This document shows positions 15,455 through 22,998 of a DNA stretch of 64,000 nt, one piece after another. The stretch is from CAZMHL01 sp045605445 (GTDB lineage Bacteria; Bacillota; Clostridia; RGIG6154), in assembly GCA_045605445.1 (NCBI GenBank), contig JAZUPZ010000029.1:1-64000 (forward strand), read 5' to 3'. Both the position numbers and the translations under genes were made by a program. Every line of letters starts with the position of its first letter. The stretch's first letter is position 1. The notes beneath the pieces are model-generated. The model was not told the DNA's origin and searched no databases. It saw nothing but the letters and a program-made list of their open reading frames with translations.

Positions 15455-15597
15455 GTGAATAATGAATAGTGAATAGTTAATAGTTATGGTGCAAAAGCTT
15501 CGCTTTTGTTTGATTTAATAAAAACAAATTCAGGGGTTTTCCTGAATTTGAACATCAATTCTTAACTCTTAACTATTAACTGTTAACTGTGAATTTC
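15455..15597 (+). repeat. AT-heptad/hairpin intergenic element, copy L (most complete)
   Basis: The left end is built of degenerate heptads (GTGAATA, ATGAATA, GTTAATA). The right end holds their complements (TTAACTC, TTAACTA, TTAACTG). Between them are two hairpins, CAAAAGC-ttc-GCTTTTG and AAATTCAGG-ggtttt-CCTGAATTT. It lies between rnfA and rnfB, and the ends form a terminal inverted repeat as in miniature transposable elements. Confidence 0.6.
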
Positions 15598-15640
15598 AGG
15601 AATTTTTATTGCTGGAATTCATAAAAGAGGAGTGAAACAT

Positions 15641-16426
15641 ATGGAAATATTAACACCAATTCTGGTTTTTGGCATTATTGCTCTCATAATGGGAATAGTG
15701 CTTGGGGTTGCCTCTAAGCTTTTTGCAGTTGAGAAAGACCCTAAAATAGACGAAATTCTTGAAAATCTTTCGGGTGCAAACTGTGGCGGTTGCAGTTATG
15801 CGGGCTGTTCTGCCTGTGCAGAAGCAATTGCAAAAGGGGAGGCTCCCGTTGATGCCTGCCCGGGCTGCTCGGCCGAGTCTTTAGCCAATATAGCGAAAAT
15901 TATGGGCGTTGAGTCGGGCGCAAAGGTTTCAAAGGTTGCTTTTATCAATTGTTGCGGAACTACCGAAAATGCAGTTCTAAAATACAGCTTCGACGGAACA
16001 AAAAGCTGCAGCGATGTTAGCGCTTTAAACGGCGGTGATAAGGCTTGCGAATATGCCTGTCTTGGCTATGGCGACTGTGCAAAGGCTTGTCCTTACGGTG
16101 CAATTTCCACTAAAAACGGCATAGCTGAGGTTAATCAGGAAATCTGTATCGGTTGCGGTCTTTGCTCAAAAGCGTGCCCCAGAGGAATTATTTCAATTCT
16201 TCCCAAGGGAACAACCCCGCTGGTTAAATGCTCTTCAAAAAACAAGGGCGTTGAGGTTAAAGACAAGTGCAAAGTCGGCTGTATTGCCTGCAGAATTTGT
16301 GAAAAGAATTGTCCTTCAGAGGCAATTAAGGTTATTGACAATCTTGCGGTTATAGATTATGATAAATGTAGCTCCTGCGGTTTGTGCGCAGAGAAGTGCC
16401 CAAAGAAAATTATTAAATCGGAGTAA
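15641..16426 (+). CDS. rnfB: Rnf complex subunit RnfB
   Basis: RnfB is the ferredoxin-accepting subunit. One N-terminal helix (about 4-25) is followed by the Fis3/4Fe-4S domain with NCGGCSYAGCSACAEAI. The ferredoxin-like cysteine motifs are ACLGYGDCAKACP, CIGCGLCSKACP, CKVGCIACRICEKNCP and CSSCGLCAEKCP. This makes 261 residues with several clusters, as in clostridial RnfB. ATG 15641 is chosen because AGAGG lies at the right distance; a GTG at 15632 is less likely. The next gene follows after 9 bp. Confidence 0.95.
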   Translation: MEILTPILVFGIIALIMGIVLGVASKLFAVEKDPKIDEILENLSGANCGGCSYAGCSACAEAIAKGEAPVDACPGCSAESLANIAKIMGVESGAKVSKVAFINCCGTTENAVLKYSFDGTKSCSDVSALNGGDKACEYACLGYGDCAKACPYGAISTKNGIAEVNQEICIGCGLCSKACPRGIISILPKGTTPLVKCSSKNKGVEVKDKCKVGCIACRICEKNCPSEAIKVIDNLAVIDYDKCSSCGLCAEKCPKKIIKSE

Positions 16427-16435
16427 CATTTTATT

Positions 16436-17632
16436 ATGAAAAAACTAATTGCGTTGTGCCTTATTGTTGTAAGTATAATGTCGCTTTCGACAGCTCCTGC
16501 TTTTGCGGCGGAGGCTCCCGAAATAAAAAGCGGTTCTGCCGTTATGATAGATGCAACAAGCGGTCAGATTCTCTATGAGGTAAATAAAGACACTAAAAAA
16601 TATCCCGCAAGCATAACAAAAATTATGACAGTATATTTAGGGGCAACCCTTGACTTCAATAAAATGCTCAAAGCCTCTGACAAGGCGATTGATGCTGTTC
16701 CCCGTGACACGTCAAACATTGCTCTTGACTACGGCGAAGAGATAAGCGTAAAGGATGCTCTTTATGCGGCTCAGCTTATGTCGGCAAACGATGCGAGCAA
16801 CGTAATTGCAGAAGGCGTTTCGGGAACGGTTGAAAGCTTTGTTGAACTTATGAATCAGACGGCGGTAAAGTTCGGAGCAAACAATACTCATTTTTCCAAC
16901 AGCAATGGGCTTTTCGATAAAGAAAATTATACTACTGCCTACGATATGGCGCTGATAACAATGAATGCGCTTAAAAGTGACAAATTTTCAAAAATTTTCT
17001 GCTCCCTTCAGTATACAATCGGAAAAACAAACAAGAAAAACGAAGAACGAAACTTCGTTACTCAGCACAGAATGGTTCACTGGGGACAGTATCAGCACTT
17101 AAATGTTGAAGGCGGTAAGTCGGGCTACACGAAGGAATCGGGACATACCCTGGTTACATATGGCGTAAGAAACGGAATTCCTCTTATAATTGTAGTGATG
17201 GACAGTCCTAATTTTGCAACTGTTTACGGTGACACGGAAAAGCTGCTTGAATACGGCTACAATAGCTTTGAGTATCAAACGGTTACTGCGGCGGATGCAG
17301 GGGAAAAGGTTGACGGACTTGTTACCTATACTCCCACAAGCGATGCAACCTTCCTTCTTGATAAAGAAGCTTCAACCGACAGTGTAAAATACGAATATAC
17401 CAAAGATGCAATTTATATTAAAAATGCTGACGGTACTCTCCTTGCAACGATGGATGTTAACGTAAAAGAGGATGAACCTCTCGGTAAAAAGGTAATGAGA
17501 ATTGTTCTTATTGTTCTTGCGGTGGTTGCAGCGTTGTTCATCATCGGAGTAATTCTTCTCTTTATAAACGAAAACAAAAAGAGAAAGAAGAGAATGAAAA
17601 AAAGAGAATACATAAAGAACAATATGAAATAA
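16436..17632 (+). CDS. D-alanyl-D-alanine carboxypeptidase (DacF/PBP5-type)
   Basis: This secreted, membrane-held penicillin-binding enzyme trims the terminal D-Ala of peptidoglycan stem peptides. It is 398 residues long. The signal peptide ends near FAAEA (residue 26). The active-site SITK has its Ser at 59, the SAN triad lies near 118, and the KSG motif is in VEGGKSGYTKESG near 222. Unlike many PBP5 proteins, which have an amphipathic anchor, the C terminus has a true membrane helix (about 355-380) and a very basic cytoplasmic tail. It lies 9 bp after rnfB with its GGAG inside the rnfB end, so it is probably co-transcribed. A role in sporulation cortex or vegetative wall cannot be decided. 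Confidence 0.9.
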   Translation: MKKLIALCLIVVSIMSLSTAPAFAAEAPEIKSGSAVMIDATSGQILYEVNKDTKKYPASITKIMTVYLGATLDFNKMLKASDKAIDAVPRDTSNIALDYGEEISVKDALYAAQLMSANDASNVIAEGVSGTVESFVELMNQTAVKFGANNTHFSNSNGLFDKENYTTAYDMALITMNALKSDKFSKIFCSLQYTIGKTNKKNEERNFVTQHRMVHWGQYQHLNVEGGKSGYTKESGHTLVTYGVRNGIPLIIVVMDSPNFATVYGDTEKLLEYGYNSFEYQTVTAADAGEKVDGLVTYTPTSDATFLLDKEASTDSVKYEYTKDAIYIKNADGTLLATMDVNVKEDEPLGKKVMRIVLIVLAVVAALFIIGVILLFINENKKRKKRMKKREYIKNNMK

Positions 17633-17722
17633 AAGACATATATGCTAAAAATTTAGACTTTATAGTTTTTCGCCTGTGCTGTATAATTATAAATGACAGA
17701 ATAAGGTGAGTGTTTCAGTCAG

Positions 17723-17752
17723 AAAAAGCCGGACATACTGTCCGGCTTTTTT
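17723..17752 (+). terminator. Strong intrinsic terminator before mecA
   Basis: AAAAAGCCGGACA-tac-TGTCCGGCTTTTTT. It ends the rnf-dacF transcript. The TATAAT at 17682 upstream has no good -35 at proper spacing, so a short attenuated RNA is only a possibility. Confidence 0.85.
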
Positions 17753-17779
17753 AAACATTCAGGCAGCGAGGTGAAAACA

Positions 17780-18340
17780 GTGAGGTTCATACAAATCAGC
17801 GAAAAACGTCTTAATGTGTACTTATCAAAAGCTGAGGCGGAAAATGAAAAAATAAGTATAAATTCTCTGGTGGAGGAAAGCTACAACGCAAAAGAAAAAC
17901 TCAGCGGAATTTTCAGCCGGGCATATGAATCAACCGGCTTTGACTGTGAAAATGCAGGGTTGAAAATAGAATTTATTCCCCTTTACGACGGAGACTTAAT
18001 AATAAGCATACTGAAAATAGACGGCAATAAAAATAAAGTATATCTTAAAGACAAAACTTTCATTTTTGAATTTGAAAGCTTTGACAATCTTGCTTTTGCT
18101 CTGGCAAGTACCGAAAAATACTATACGGGAAGAGAAAGCGTTTATAAATACCGGGAAAACTATTTTCTGATTCTCTATATCCATAAAATAAAGCTTGCAG
18201 ATGTAAATTTTCTCAAGCTGTTTTTTCTCGAATTCGGCAACGAAAGCAGTGTGTCCCACCTGGTTTTAAGGGAATATGGCAGGCAAATTGTTAAAGGAGA
18301 GGGAAGAAGGGCTGTAAGGCAGTATCTTCGGAAGGGATGA
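17780..18340 (+). CDS. MecA-like adaptor protein
   Basis: This 186-residue protein follows the MecA pattern. The N-terminal substrate-binding half begins MRFIQISEKRLNVYLS and has the LKIEFIPLYDGDLIISILK block. The C-terminal ClpC-binding half has FEFESFDNLAFALA, ESVYKYRENYFLILY and the terminal EYGRQIVKGEGRRAVRQYL block. MecA delivers substrates to ClpCP and, in Bacillus, restrains competence. Similarity is moderate, so substrates are unknown. GTG 17780 is chosen, with GAGGTG 6 bp upstream. A small hairpin (AAAGCA/TGCTTT, 18375-18390) follows, directly before the IS element. Confidence 0.75.
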   Translation: MRFIQISEKRLNVYLSKAEAENEKISINSLVEESYNAKEKLSGIFSRAYESTGFDCENAGLKIEFIPLYDGDLIISILKIDGNKNKVYLKDKTFIFEFESFDNLAFALASTEKYYTGRESVYKYRENYFLILYIHKIKLADVNFLKLFFLEFGNESSVSHLVLREYGRQIVKGEGRRAVRQYLRKG

Positions 18341-18425
18341 GGTTGTCTTTGGTACACAAATAATGAAGTAAACAAAGCACCGATGCTTTTTGAAGTGAAC
18401 CCCAAAGTTTAGACAAAATTAAATA

Positions 18426-19208
18426 TTAACTTGCTTGTGAATGAGTTCGGTATTGTACCGGACTCATTCCTTTTAGTTTCATAGAAATTCTTTCGTTGTT
18501 GTAATAATCGATATATCTTTTTAGTTCCTCAATGAAAGAGTTAACGCTTTCAAATTTTTCACCATAAAACATTTCAACCTTTAATCTGCCAAAAAAGTTT
18601 TCCATAGCTCCATTATCCATACAATTTCCTTTTCTGGACATGCTTTGCGTAATGCTGTGTTCAGTTAGCAACCGCTGATATTCCACATGTTGATATTGCC
18701 AGCCTTGGTCAGAATGAAACAATGGCGTTGCATGAATAGGAAGTTTCTTGAATAAACCATCAAGCATTTCTTTGATTTGCCAGAGATTTGGACTTAATGA
18801 AATTGAGTATGATACAATTTCACGATTATACAAATCCATTACAGGCGATAAATATACTTTGTTATCACACACCTTGAATTCGGTTACATCAGTTGTCAGT
18901 TTTTCAAATGGTTTTGTGGCTGTAAAATCTCTTTTTAGCAAATTGGCAGCAACTTTGCCGACTTCCCCTCTATATGAATGATATTTATCATTTTTTCGTT
19001 GTTTTCCTTTAATATTGAGTTCATTCATCAGTTTTAATACTGTTTTATGGTTAATTATATATCCACGATTTTTTAATATAGCTAAAATTCTACGATAGCC
19101 ATACCTACCTTTATTTTTGTCGAAAATATCAAGTATTTCCTTTCTGACTTCATCATATTTATCTGTATCAGAATGTTTTAGATAATAGTAATATGTACTT
19201 CTTGCCAT
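18426..19208 (-). CDS. IS3-family transposase OrfB (DDE integrase domain)
   Basis: This is the rve-type DDE integrase. The first Asp is in LTTDVTEFKV, the second in LFHSDQGWQYQHVEY, and the Glu in CMDNGAMENFFGRLK. The C-terminal YIDYYNNERISMKLKGMSP block is typical. The open frame continues upstream of the ATG (IISELRQRYPLKDLL precedes it) in the -1 frame relative to orfA, so the working enzyme is probably a frameshifted OrfAB fusion rather than a protein started at this ATG. Confidence 0.9.
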   Translation of the reverse strand: MARSTYYYYLKHSDTDKYDEVRKEILDIFDKNKGRYGYRRILAILKNRGYIINHKTVLKLMNELNIKGKQRKNDKYHSYRGEVGKVAANLLKRDFTATKPFEKLTTDVTEFKVCDNKVYLSPVMDLYNREIVSYSISLSPNLWQIKEMLDGLFKKLPIHATPLFHSDQGWQYQHVEYQRLLTEHSITQSMSRKGNCMDNGAMENFFGRLKVEMFYGEKFESVNSFIEELKRYIDYYNNERISMKLKGMSPVQYRTHSQAS

Positions 19209-19261
19209 GCCTGATAATTTTAGTAAATCTTTCAGCGGATATCTTTGCCTTAATTCAGAGA

Positions 19262-19630
19262 TTATTTCTGCTTTTTGCCGTTCTTTTGCTCTTCCGCAAG
19301 AACTAAGGCACTCAGTTTTTTTAAATACTCTATCTCCATTCTAAGTCGTTGATTTTCTGCAATTAAATCTTCTTCAACCTTTTTATCAAGTTTTGGTGGG
19401 CGACCTTTTCGTGTTCCACTTTCTTTGCAAGCTCTGCCTCGTCTTTCTTTCATTAGACCTTCGGCTCCTTCTTCTAAGAATATGCGCTCCCACTTAAGTA
19501 TAACAGAATGGTGAATATCATATTTTCGTCCAGTTTCTCTTAAACCCAAATGGTTGTTTCGCATATCCATTATAACAGATATTTTGAATTCTGGCGAGTG
19601 TGTTTTAAAAAGTTGTCCTTTTTTTGCCAT
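19262..19630 (-). CDS. IS3-family transposase OrfA (helix-turn-helix)
   Basis: This 122-residue DNA-binding partner has an N-terminal HTH (SPEFKISVIMDMRNNHLGLR, then the recognition region ending HHSVILKWERIF) and a C-terminal leucine-zipper-like coil (ENQRLRMEIEYLKKLSALV). ATG 19630 has GGAGGTG 8 bp upstream. Near its end, the run C-AAA-AAG (19277-19271) followed by the orfB frame offers a -1 frameshift site, giving ...NGKKAEIISEL. Confidence 0.88.
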   Translation of the reverse strand: MAKKGQLFKTHSPEFKISVIMDMRNNHLGLRETGRKYDIHHSVILKWERIFLEEGAEGLMKERRGRACKESGTRKGRPPKLDKKVEEDLIAENQRLRMEIEYLKKLSALVLAEEQKNGKKQK

Positions 19631-19735
19631 AAAAATATGCACCTCCAAAAGTGTCAACTTTTGGGGTGCATATCATTTTTCCAATGCTCTTTTTTGCGTA
19701 TGACAAATGATTAAATTACACGTTGCGGTTGTTTT

Positions 19736-19930
19736 TTAACGTTTAAACAAAAGAATTAAAATAAAAACAATTGCAACAATTAAAAATATGTAGCCCTTAT
19801 GTCCTTTTGAAAAGGAAGGAGATTCCTCTTCGAAGGATTGGTCATATGCGTTTTTAACAAGTTCTTTAAACTCTGATGGAACCTTTTGTTCAGGCAGAGC
19901 CTCCTTTAATTTTTCTGAAAGATTATCCAT
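19736..19930 (-). CDS. Small single-span membrane protein, putative anti-sigma factor
   Basis: This 64-residue protein has a charged cytoplasmic N-terminal part (MDNLSEKLKEALPEQ...) and one C-terminal helix (about 47-62) ending in KR. Its ATG overlaps the end of the sigma-factor gene, so translation is coupled, the usual layout for an ECF sigma and its anti-sigma. It has no zinc-binding His/Cys motif and is much shorter than known anti-sigma factors, so the role is inferred from position only. Confidence 0.6.
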   Translation of the reverse strand: MDNLSEKLKEALPEQKVPSEFKELVKNAYDQSFEEESPSFSKGHKGYIFLIVAIVFILILLFKR

Positions 19931-20459
19931 TCTGCTCCTCCTTCGCAATCTGCTTACCCAGAGCCTTTCTTGCTCTGTTTAATCTCGATTTAACCGTTCC
20001 GGGGTTCAGTACCAGAATTTTTGAAATTTCCTCATAGGAAAACCCGTAAATGTCTTTTAAAACAATAACTGCCCTGTGACGAACGTCAAGCCTTTCAAGA
20101 GCTCTGTAAAGAGTTCTTATGCTTTCATTTTTCTCAAACAAATCGTGAACGTTAGTATCCGGATGGGTGTTTTCGTCAATTGAAACAAAGCTTACTTTTC
20201 TGTGTTTTTTAACAAAATCTATGGCAGAATTGGTTACAATTCTGAAAATCCAGGTTGAAAATTTGCTTCTCTCTTCGAAATATCTGATGTTTTTGTAAAT
20301 CTTTATAAGAGAATTCTGGGAAATGTCAAGAGCATCCTGGCTGTTCATTGCAATACGGTATGCAATGTTGTAAATCTGTTTTTCGTAGAGCTTTATAAGC
20401 TCCTCAAAAGCTTTATGGTCGCCCTCCTTTGAAAGGGCAATAAGTTCCTTCTCGTCCAA
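19923..20459 (-). CDS. ECF-type RNA polymerase sigma factor
   Basis: This 178-residue sigma-70-family protein contains region 2 (ALDISQNSLIKIYKNIRYFE and FSTWIFRIVTNSAIDFVKKH, about 43-80) and region 4 (HRAVIVLKDIYGFSYEEISK with LNPGTVKSRLNRARKAL, about 122-167). It lacks regions 1 and 3, as expected for SigW/SigV-like ECF factors that direct envelope or stress responses. It is followed by an overlapping small membrane protein, probably its anti-sigma, and lies 35 bp downstream of the HisRS-like gene. Confidence 0.9.
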   Translation of the reverse strand: MDEKELIALSKEGDHKAFEELIKLYEKQIYNIAYRIAMNSQDALDISQNSLIKIYKNIRYFEERSKFSTWIFRIVTNSAIDFVKKHRKVSFVSIDENTHPDTNVHDLFEKNESIRTLYRALERLDVRHRAVIVLKDIYGFSYEEISKILVLNPGTVKSRLNRARKALGKQIAKEEQNG

Positions 20460-20494
20460 AATGTTACCCCCGTTAATTAGTTTATACAGAAGTT

Positions 20495-21292
20495 TTATTC
20501 TGCCGCCTTTAATACCTTGTCAAGAGTGGTTTCGCTCATTTCTCCGTTTTTAACGTTTTTCATAATAATTTTGCCTTCTTCTGTTATCCACATAAGAATG
20601 GTTATGTTTTTAAGCTCGGCATATTCTTCGGCTTCATACATTGTTCCCTTTTTTATAAAGGTTTCAACGGTAAGCCCTTTTGCACGAAGACCGAAAGCGG
20701 TTTCGTGAAGAGCCTTGTCGTTTTCAGAGCCTACAACAATAAGAGGAATGTCAGATGCATTTCTTATTTTGTCGGTATAAAGAAGCTCAAGAAGGGCTTC
20801 CATATCAAAGCAAACAGAAATGTGGTTTTCTCCCGACTGTCCCAAAAGAAAAGCTTTGCCGTTAAAGTTGCCTGAAAAGGTTGTTTTTTCCCCTTTTTCA
20901 AATTTAACATAGCCGTCAATTCCGTAGGATGAAACAGTTTCCTTAAGCTCGGTTAAAATTTCCTCCCCGGCGCTCACGTTTATAAAAAAGTCCTTAAGGT
21001 CAATTGCTAGGGCAATGTTAACGCAAAGAAGAACAATTTCGGCGTAAGCCCTTATGCTCTTTTCCTTTATAATTGAAAAGGCAATTCCGTGATTGTTTAT
21101 ATTGTAAAGTCTCAACGGGGAAATTTCATCGGCAAAATACTTTTCTGCCGCCTTGACAATTTCAGCAGAGGCGTCTTCTGCAGGCGGAATAAAAATTTCT
21201 TTGTAGGTGTAAGTTTCAAGAACCTTAACCGCAGTTTGTTCAATGTTATTTTTTAGTTTCCCCTCGTTGGAGCAAATAATTCTGTTAAGCAT
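20495..21292 (-). CDS. HisRS/HisZ-like protein without catalytic motifs
   Basis: This 265-residue protein shows a degenerate class II synthetase core. YTYKEIFIPPAED matches the HisRS motif 1 region, and the stretch ending VCFDMEALLELL matches the motif 3 region without the GGRYD and Arg signature. An anticodon-binding-type domain follows (IPLIVVGSENDKALHETAFG and the end block). It resembles ATP phosphoribosyltransferase regulatory subunit HisZ, but no his genes are near and the fit is weak. ATG 21292 is chosen for its GGAGG. It is the first gene of the sigma-factor unit; an amino-acid-sensing role is a guess. Confidence 0.55.
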   Translation of the reverse strand: MLNRIICSNEGKLKNNIEQTAVKVLETYTYKEIFIPPAEDASAEIVKAAEKYFADEISPLRLYNINNHGIAFSIIKEKSIRAYAEIVLLCVNIALAIDLKDFFINVSAGEEILTELKETVSSYGIDGYVKFEKGEKTTFSGNFNGKAFLLGQSGENHISVCFDMEALLELLYTDKIRNASDIPLIVVGSENDKALHETAFGLRAKGLTVETFIKKGTMYEAEEYAELKNITILMWITEEGKIIMKNVKNGEMSETTLDKVLKAAE

Positions 21293-21317
21293 AATAATTA
21301 CCTCCGTTTCACTAAAG

Positions 21318-21363
21318 ATTATATAACCTTTTCCTTGTATTTGCAAGGTTTTTATGTTAAAAT
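21318..21363. promoter_or_regulatory. Overlapping divergent promoters (HisRS-like / radical SAM)
   Basis: Leftward: TTGCAA (21346-21341), 17 bp, TATAAT (21323-21318). Rightward: TTGTAT (21335-21340), 17 bp, TAAAAT (21358-21363). The two -35 boxes are back to back, so polymerase binding must compete. Confidence 0.7.
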
Positions 21364-21417
21364 CGAATCAGAAGCGATAAGCTTCCTGAAGAAAAATTTT
21401 TGCATTCGGAGAAAAGT

Positions 21418-22998
21418 ATGAACAGAGTATGCACAGTTGCGGTAAATTCAAAATATACCCATTCTTCTCTTGCAGTCCGTTATTTTCGTGAAAATTGCGG
21501 TTGCAGGATTTTTGAGTGTTCCGTAAATGACAATATTTTTGATATTTTTTCAAAAATAAGCGAAATTGATGCGGAATGTTTTGCTTTCTCAACCTATATA
21601 TGGAATGTGGAATTTGTTTTAAAACTGGCATCAATGATAAAAAAAGCCAACGAAAAAATAAAAATAGTTTTAGGCGGCCCCGAGGCGGGATACAATGCAG
21701 AAAACCTTCTTAAGGAACATTATTTTATTGACGGAGTCATAAAAGGCGAGGGTGAATATGCCTTAAAAGCGCTTGCCCTTGGGGAAAAAGAAGAAAATAT
21801 TCCCAATTACATATTCAGAAAAAACGAAAAAATTGTTGCAAACGAATGTGTTCCAGTAAAGCTTGAAGAACTTGAGTTTCCATACAGGCAGGAAGACCTT
21901 TCTTTTCTTGAAAATAAGCTGGTTTATTTTGAAACCTCCAGAGGTTGCCTTTATAACTGCACCTACTGCCTTTCCTCCTCCGAGGGGAAAACCCGTTTTT
22001 TCTCCGATGAATATGTTTTTAAAGGTCTTGATTTTTTTATAAAAAACAAAATTCCTCTTGTGAAATTTGTTGACAGAACCTTTAACGAAAATAACAAAAG
22101 AGCCTGCAAAATAGCAGATTACATAGTTAAAAATTCAGAAATTACTCATTTCCATATGGAAATTGCTCCTCAGCTTTTAACCGATGAGTTTCTTGAAATT
22201 GTTTCTCATTCAGAGGGGAAAATTCAGTTTGAAATGGGAATTCAGACAACTAACCCAAACACAATGAGGGCAATCAGAAGGGTTTATGACAAGGAAAAGG
22301 TTAAAGAAAAAATTCTTAAAATACCAAAATGTGTTCATACTCATCTTGACCTTATTGCAGGGCTTCCCTTTGAAACTGTGGAAACCTTCAGGGAGGGCTT
22401 TGATTTTGTTTACTCAATGAAGCCCGATATGCTGCAGCTGGGCTTTTTAAAGGTTCTTCACAATACAAAAATGAAAACCGACGCAAAAATATATGATATA
22501 AGAACAACCTCTTTTCCGCCCTATGAGGTTATTTCAACGGAAACAATGTCAAAGGAAGACATAATCGCAATTAAAAACACGGAAAAGGCAGTTGACAGAA
22601 TTTACAATTCGAAAGCCTTTAAAGAAACTCTTTCAGCGCTTGATTTAAAAGAGCCCTTCGCTTTTTTTGAGAGGCTGGGAGCAAAAATGTGGAAATACGA
22701 AAAAGAAGCTCCGCTGTCAAGAACAAGGCTTTATGAAATTGTTCTTGAAGAGGTAGGGGAAGGCTTTAAATCAACCCTTGCTTTTGATTTTCTGAAAAAC
22801 AACTTAAAAGCTTCCCTTCCCGTATTTTTAAAGGACGAAGAAAGCACCTTTGAGGTTTTCGATAAAATAAGAAAAACCGAAAAATACAAAGGCAAGAAAA
22901 TCAGAGTTGAAAAATCAGGCGGTAAATTTTTTGTAATATGCGCAAATGAGGTTGAAGAAATAACGGGCAATTTTCTGCCCGGGGAAGAAAATTTATGA
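21418..22998 (+). CDS. B12-binding radical SAM protein, DUF4080 type
   Basis: This 526-residue enzyme has an N-terminal cobalamin-binding-like domain (VNSKYTHSSLAVRYF and KIVLGGPEAGYNAE). The radical SAM core has the cluster motif SRGCLYNCTYCLSS near residue 182 (three Cys in CxxxCxxC). A C-terminal DUF4080 region follows. Such enzymes are found in Clostridia without assigned substrates. ATG 21418 follows CGGAG; an upstream TTG at 21400 is less likely. Its last codons overlap the start of the SLH-protein gene (ATGA), which implies coupled expression. Confidence 0.85.
   Translation: MNRVCTVAVNSKYTHSSLAVRYFRENCGCRIFECSVNDNIFDIFSKISEIDAECFAFSTYIWNVEFVLKLASMIKKANEKIKIVLGGPEAGYNAENLLKEHYFIDGVIKGEGEYALKALALGEKEENIPNYIFRKNEKIVANECVPVKLEELEFPYRQEDLSFLENKLVYFETSRGCLYNCTYCLSSSEGKTRFFSDEYVFKGLDFFIKNKIPLVKFVDRTFNENNKRACKIADYIVKNSEITHFHMEIAPQLLTDEFLEIVSHSEGKIQFEMGIQTTNPNTMRAIRRVYDKEKVKEKILKIPKCVHTHLDLIAGLPFETVETFREGFDFVYSMKPDMLQLGFLKVLHNTKMKTDAKIYDIRTTSFPPYEVISTETMSKEDIIAIKNTEKAVDRIYNSKAFKETLSALDLKEPFAFFERLGAKMWKYEKEAPLSRTRLYEIVLEEVGEGFKSTLAFDFLKNNLKASLPVFLKDEESTFEVFDKIRKTEKYKGKKIRVEKSGGKFFVICANEVEEITGNFLPGEENL

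Larger units (their letters stand above)
18396..19670 (-). mobile_element. IS3-family insertion sequence (IS150 group)
   Basis: The 1,275-bp element has imperfect terminal inverted repeats TGAACCCCAAAGTTTAGACA (left) and TGCACCCCAAAAGTTGACAC (right), with TG/CA termini. It carries overlapping orfA and orfB on the minus strand, both apparently intact. The flanking triplets (AAG left, TAT right) do not match, so no target-site duplication is seen. It separates mecA from the sigma-factor locus. Confidence 0.85.

Noticed and set aside
17682..17752. Short non-coding RNA from TATAAT (17682) to the terminator (17723-17752)
   Set aside because: There is no acceptable -35 at 16-18 bp from the TATAAT, so the terminator is more simply that of dacF.
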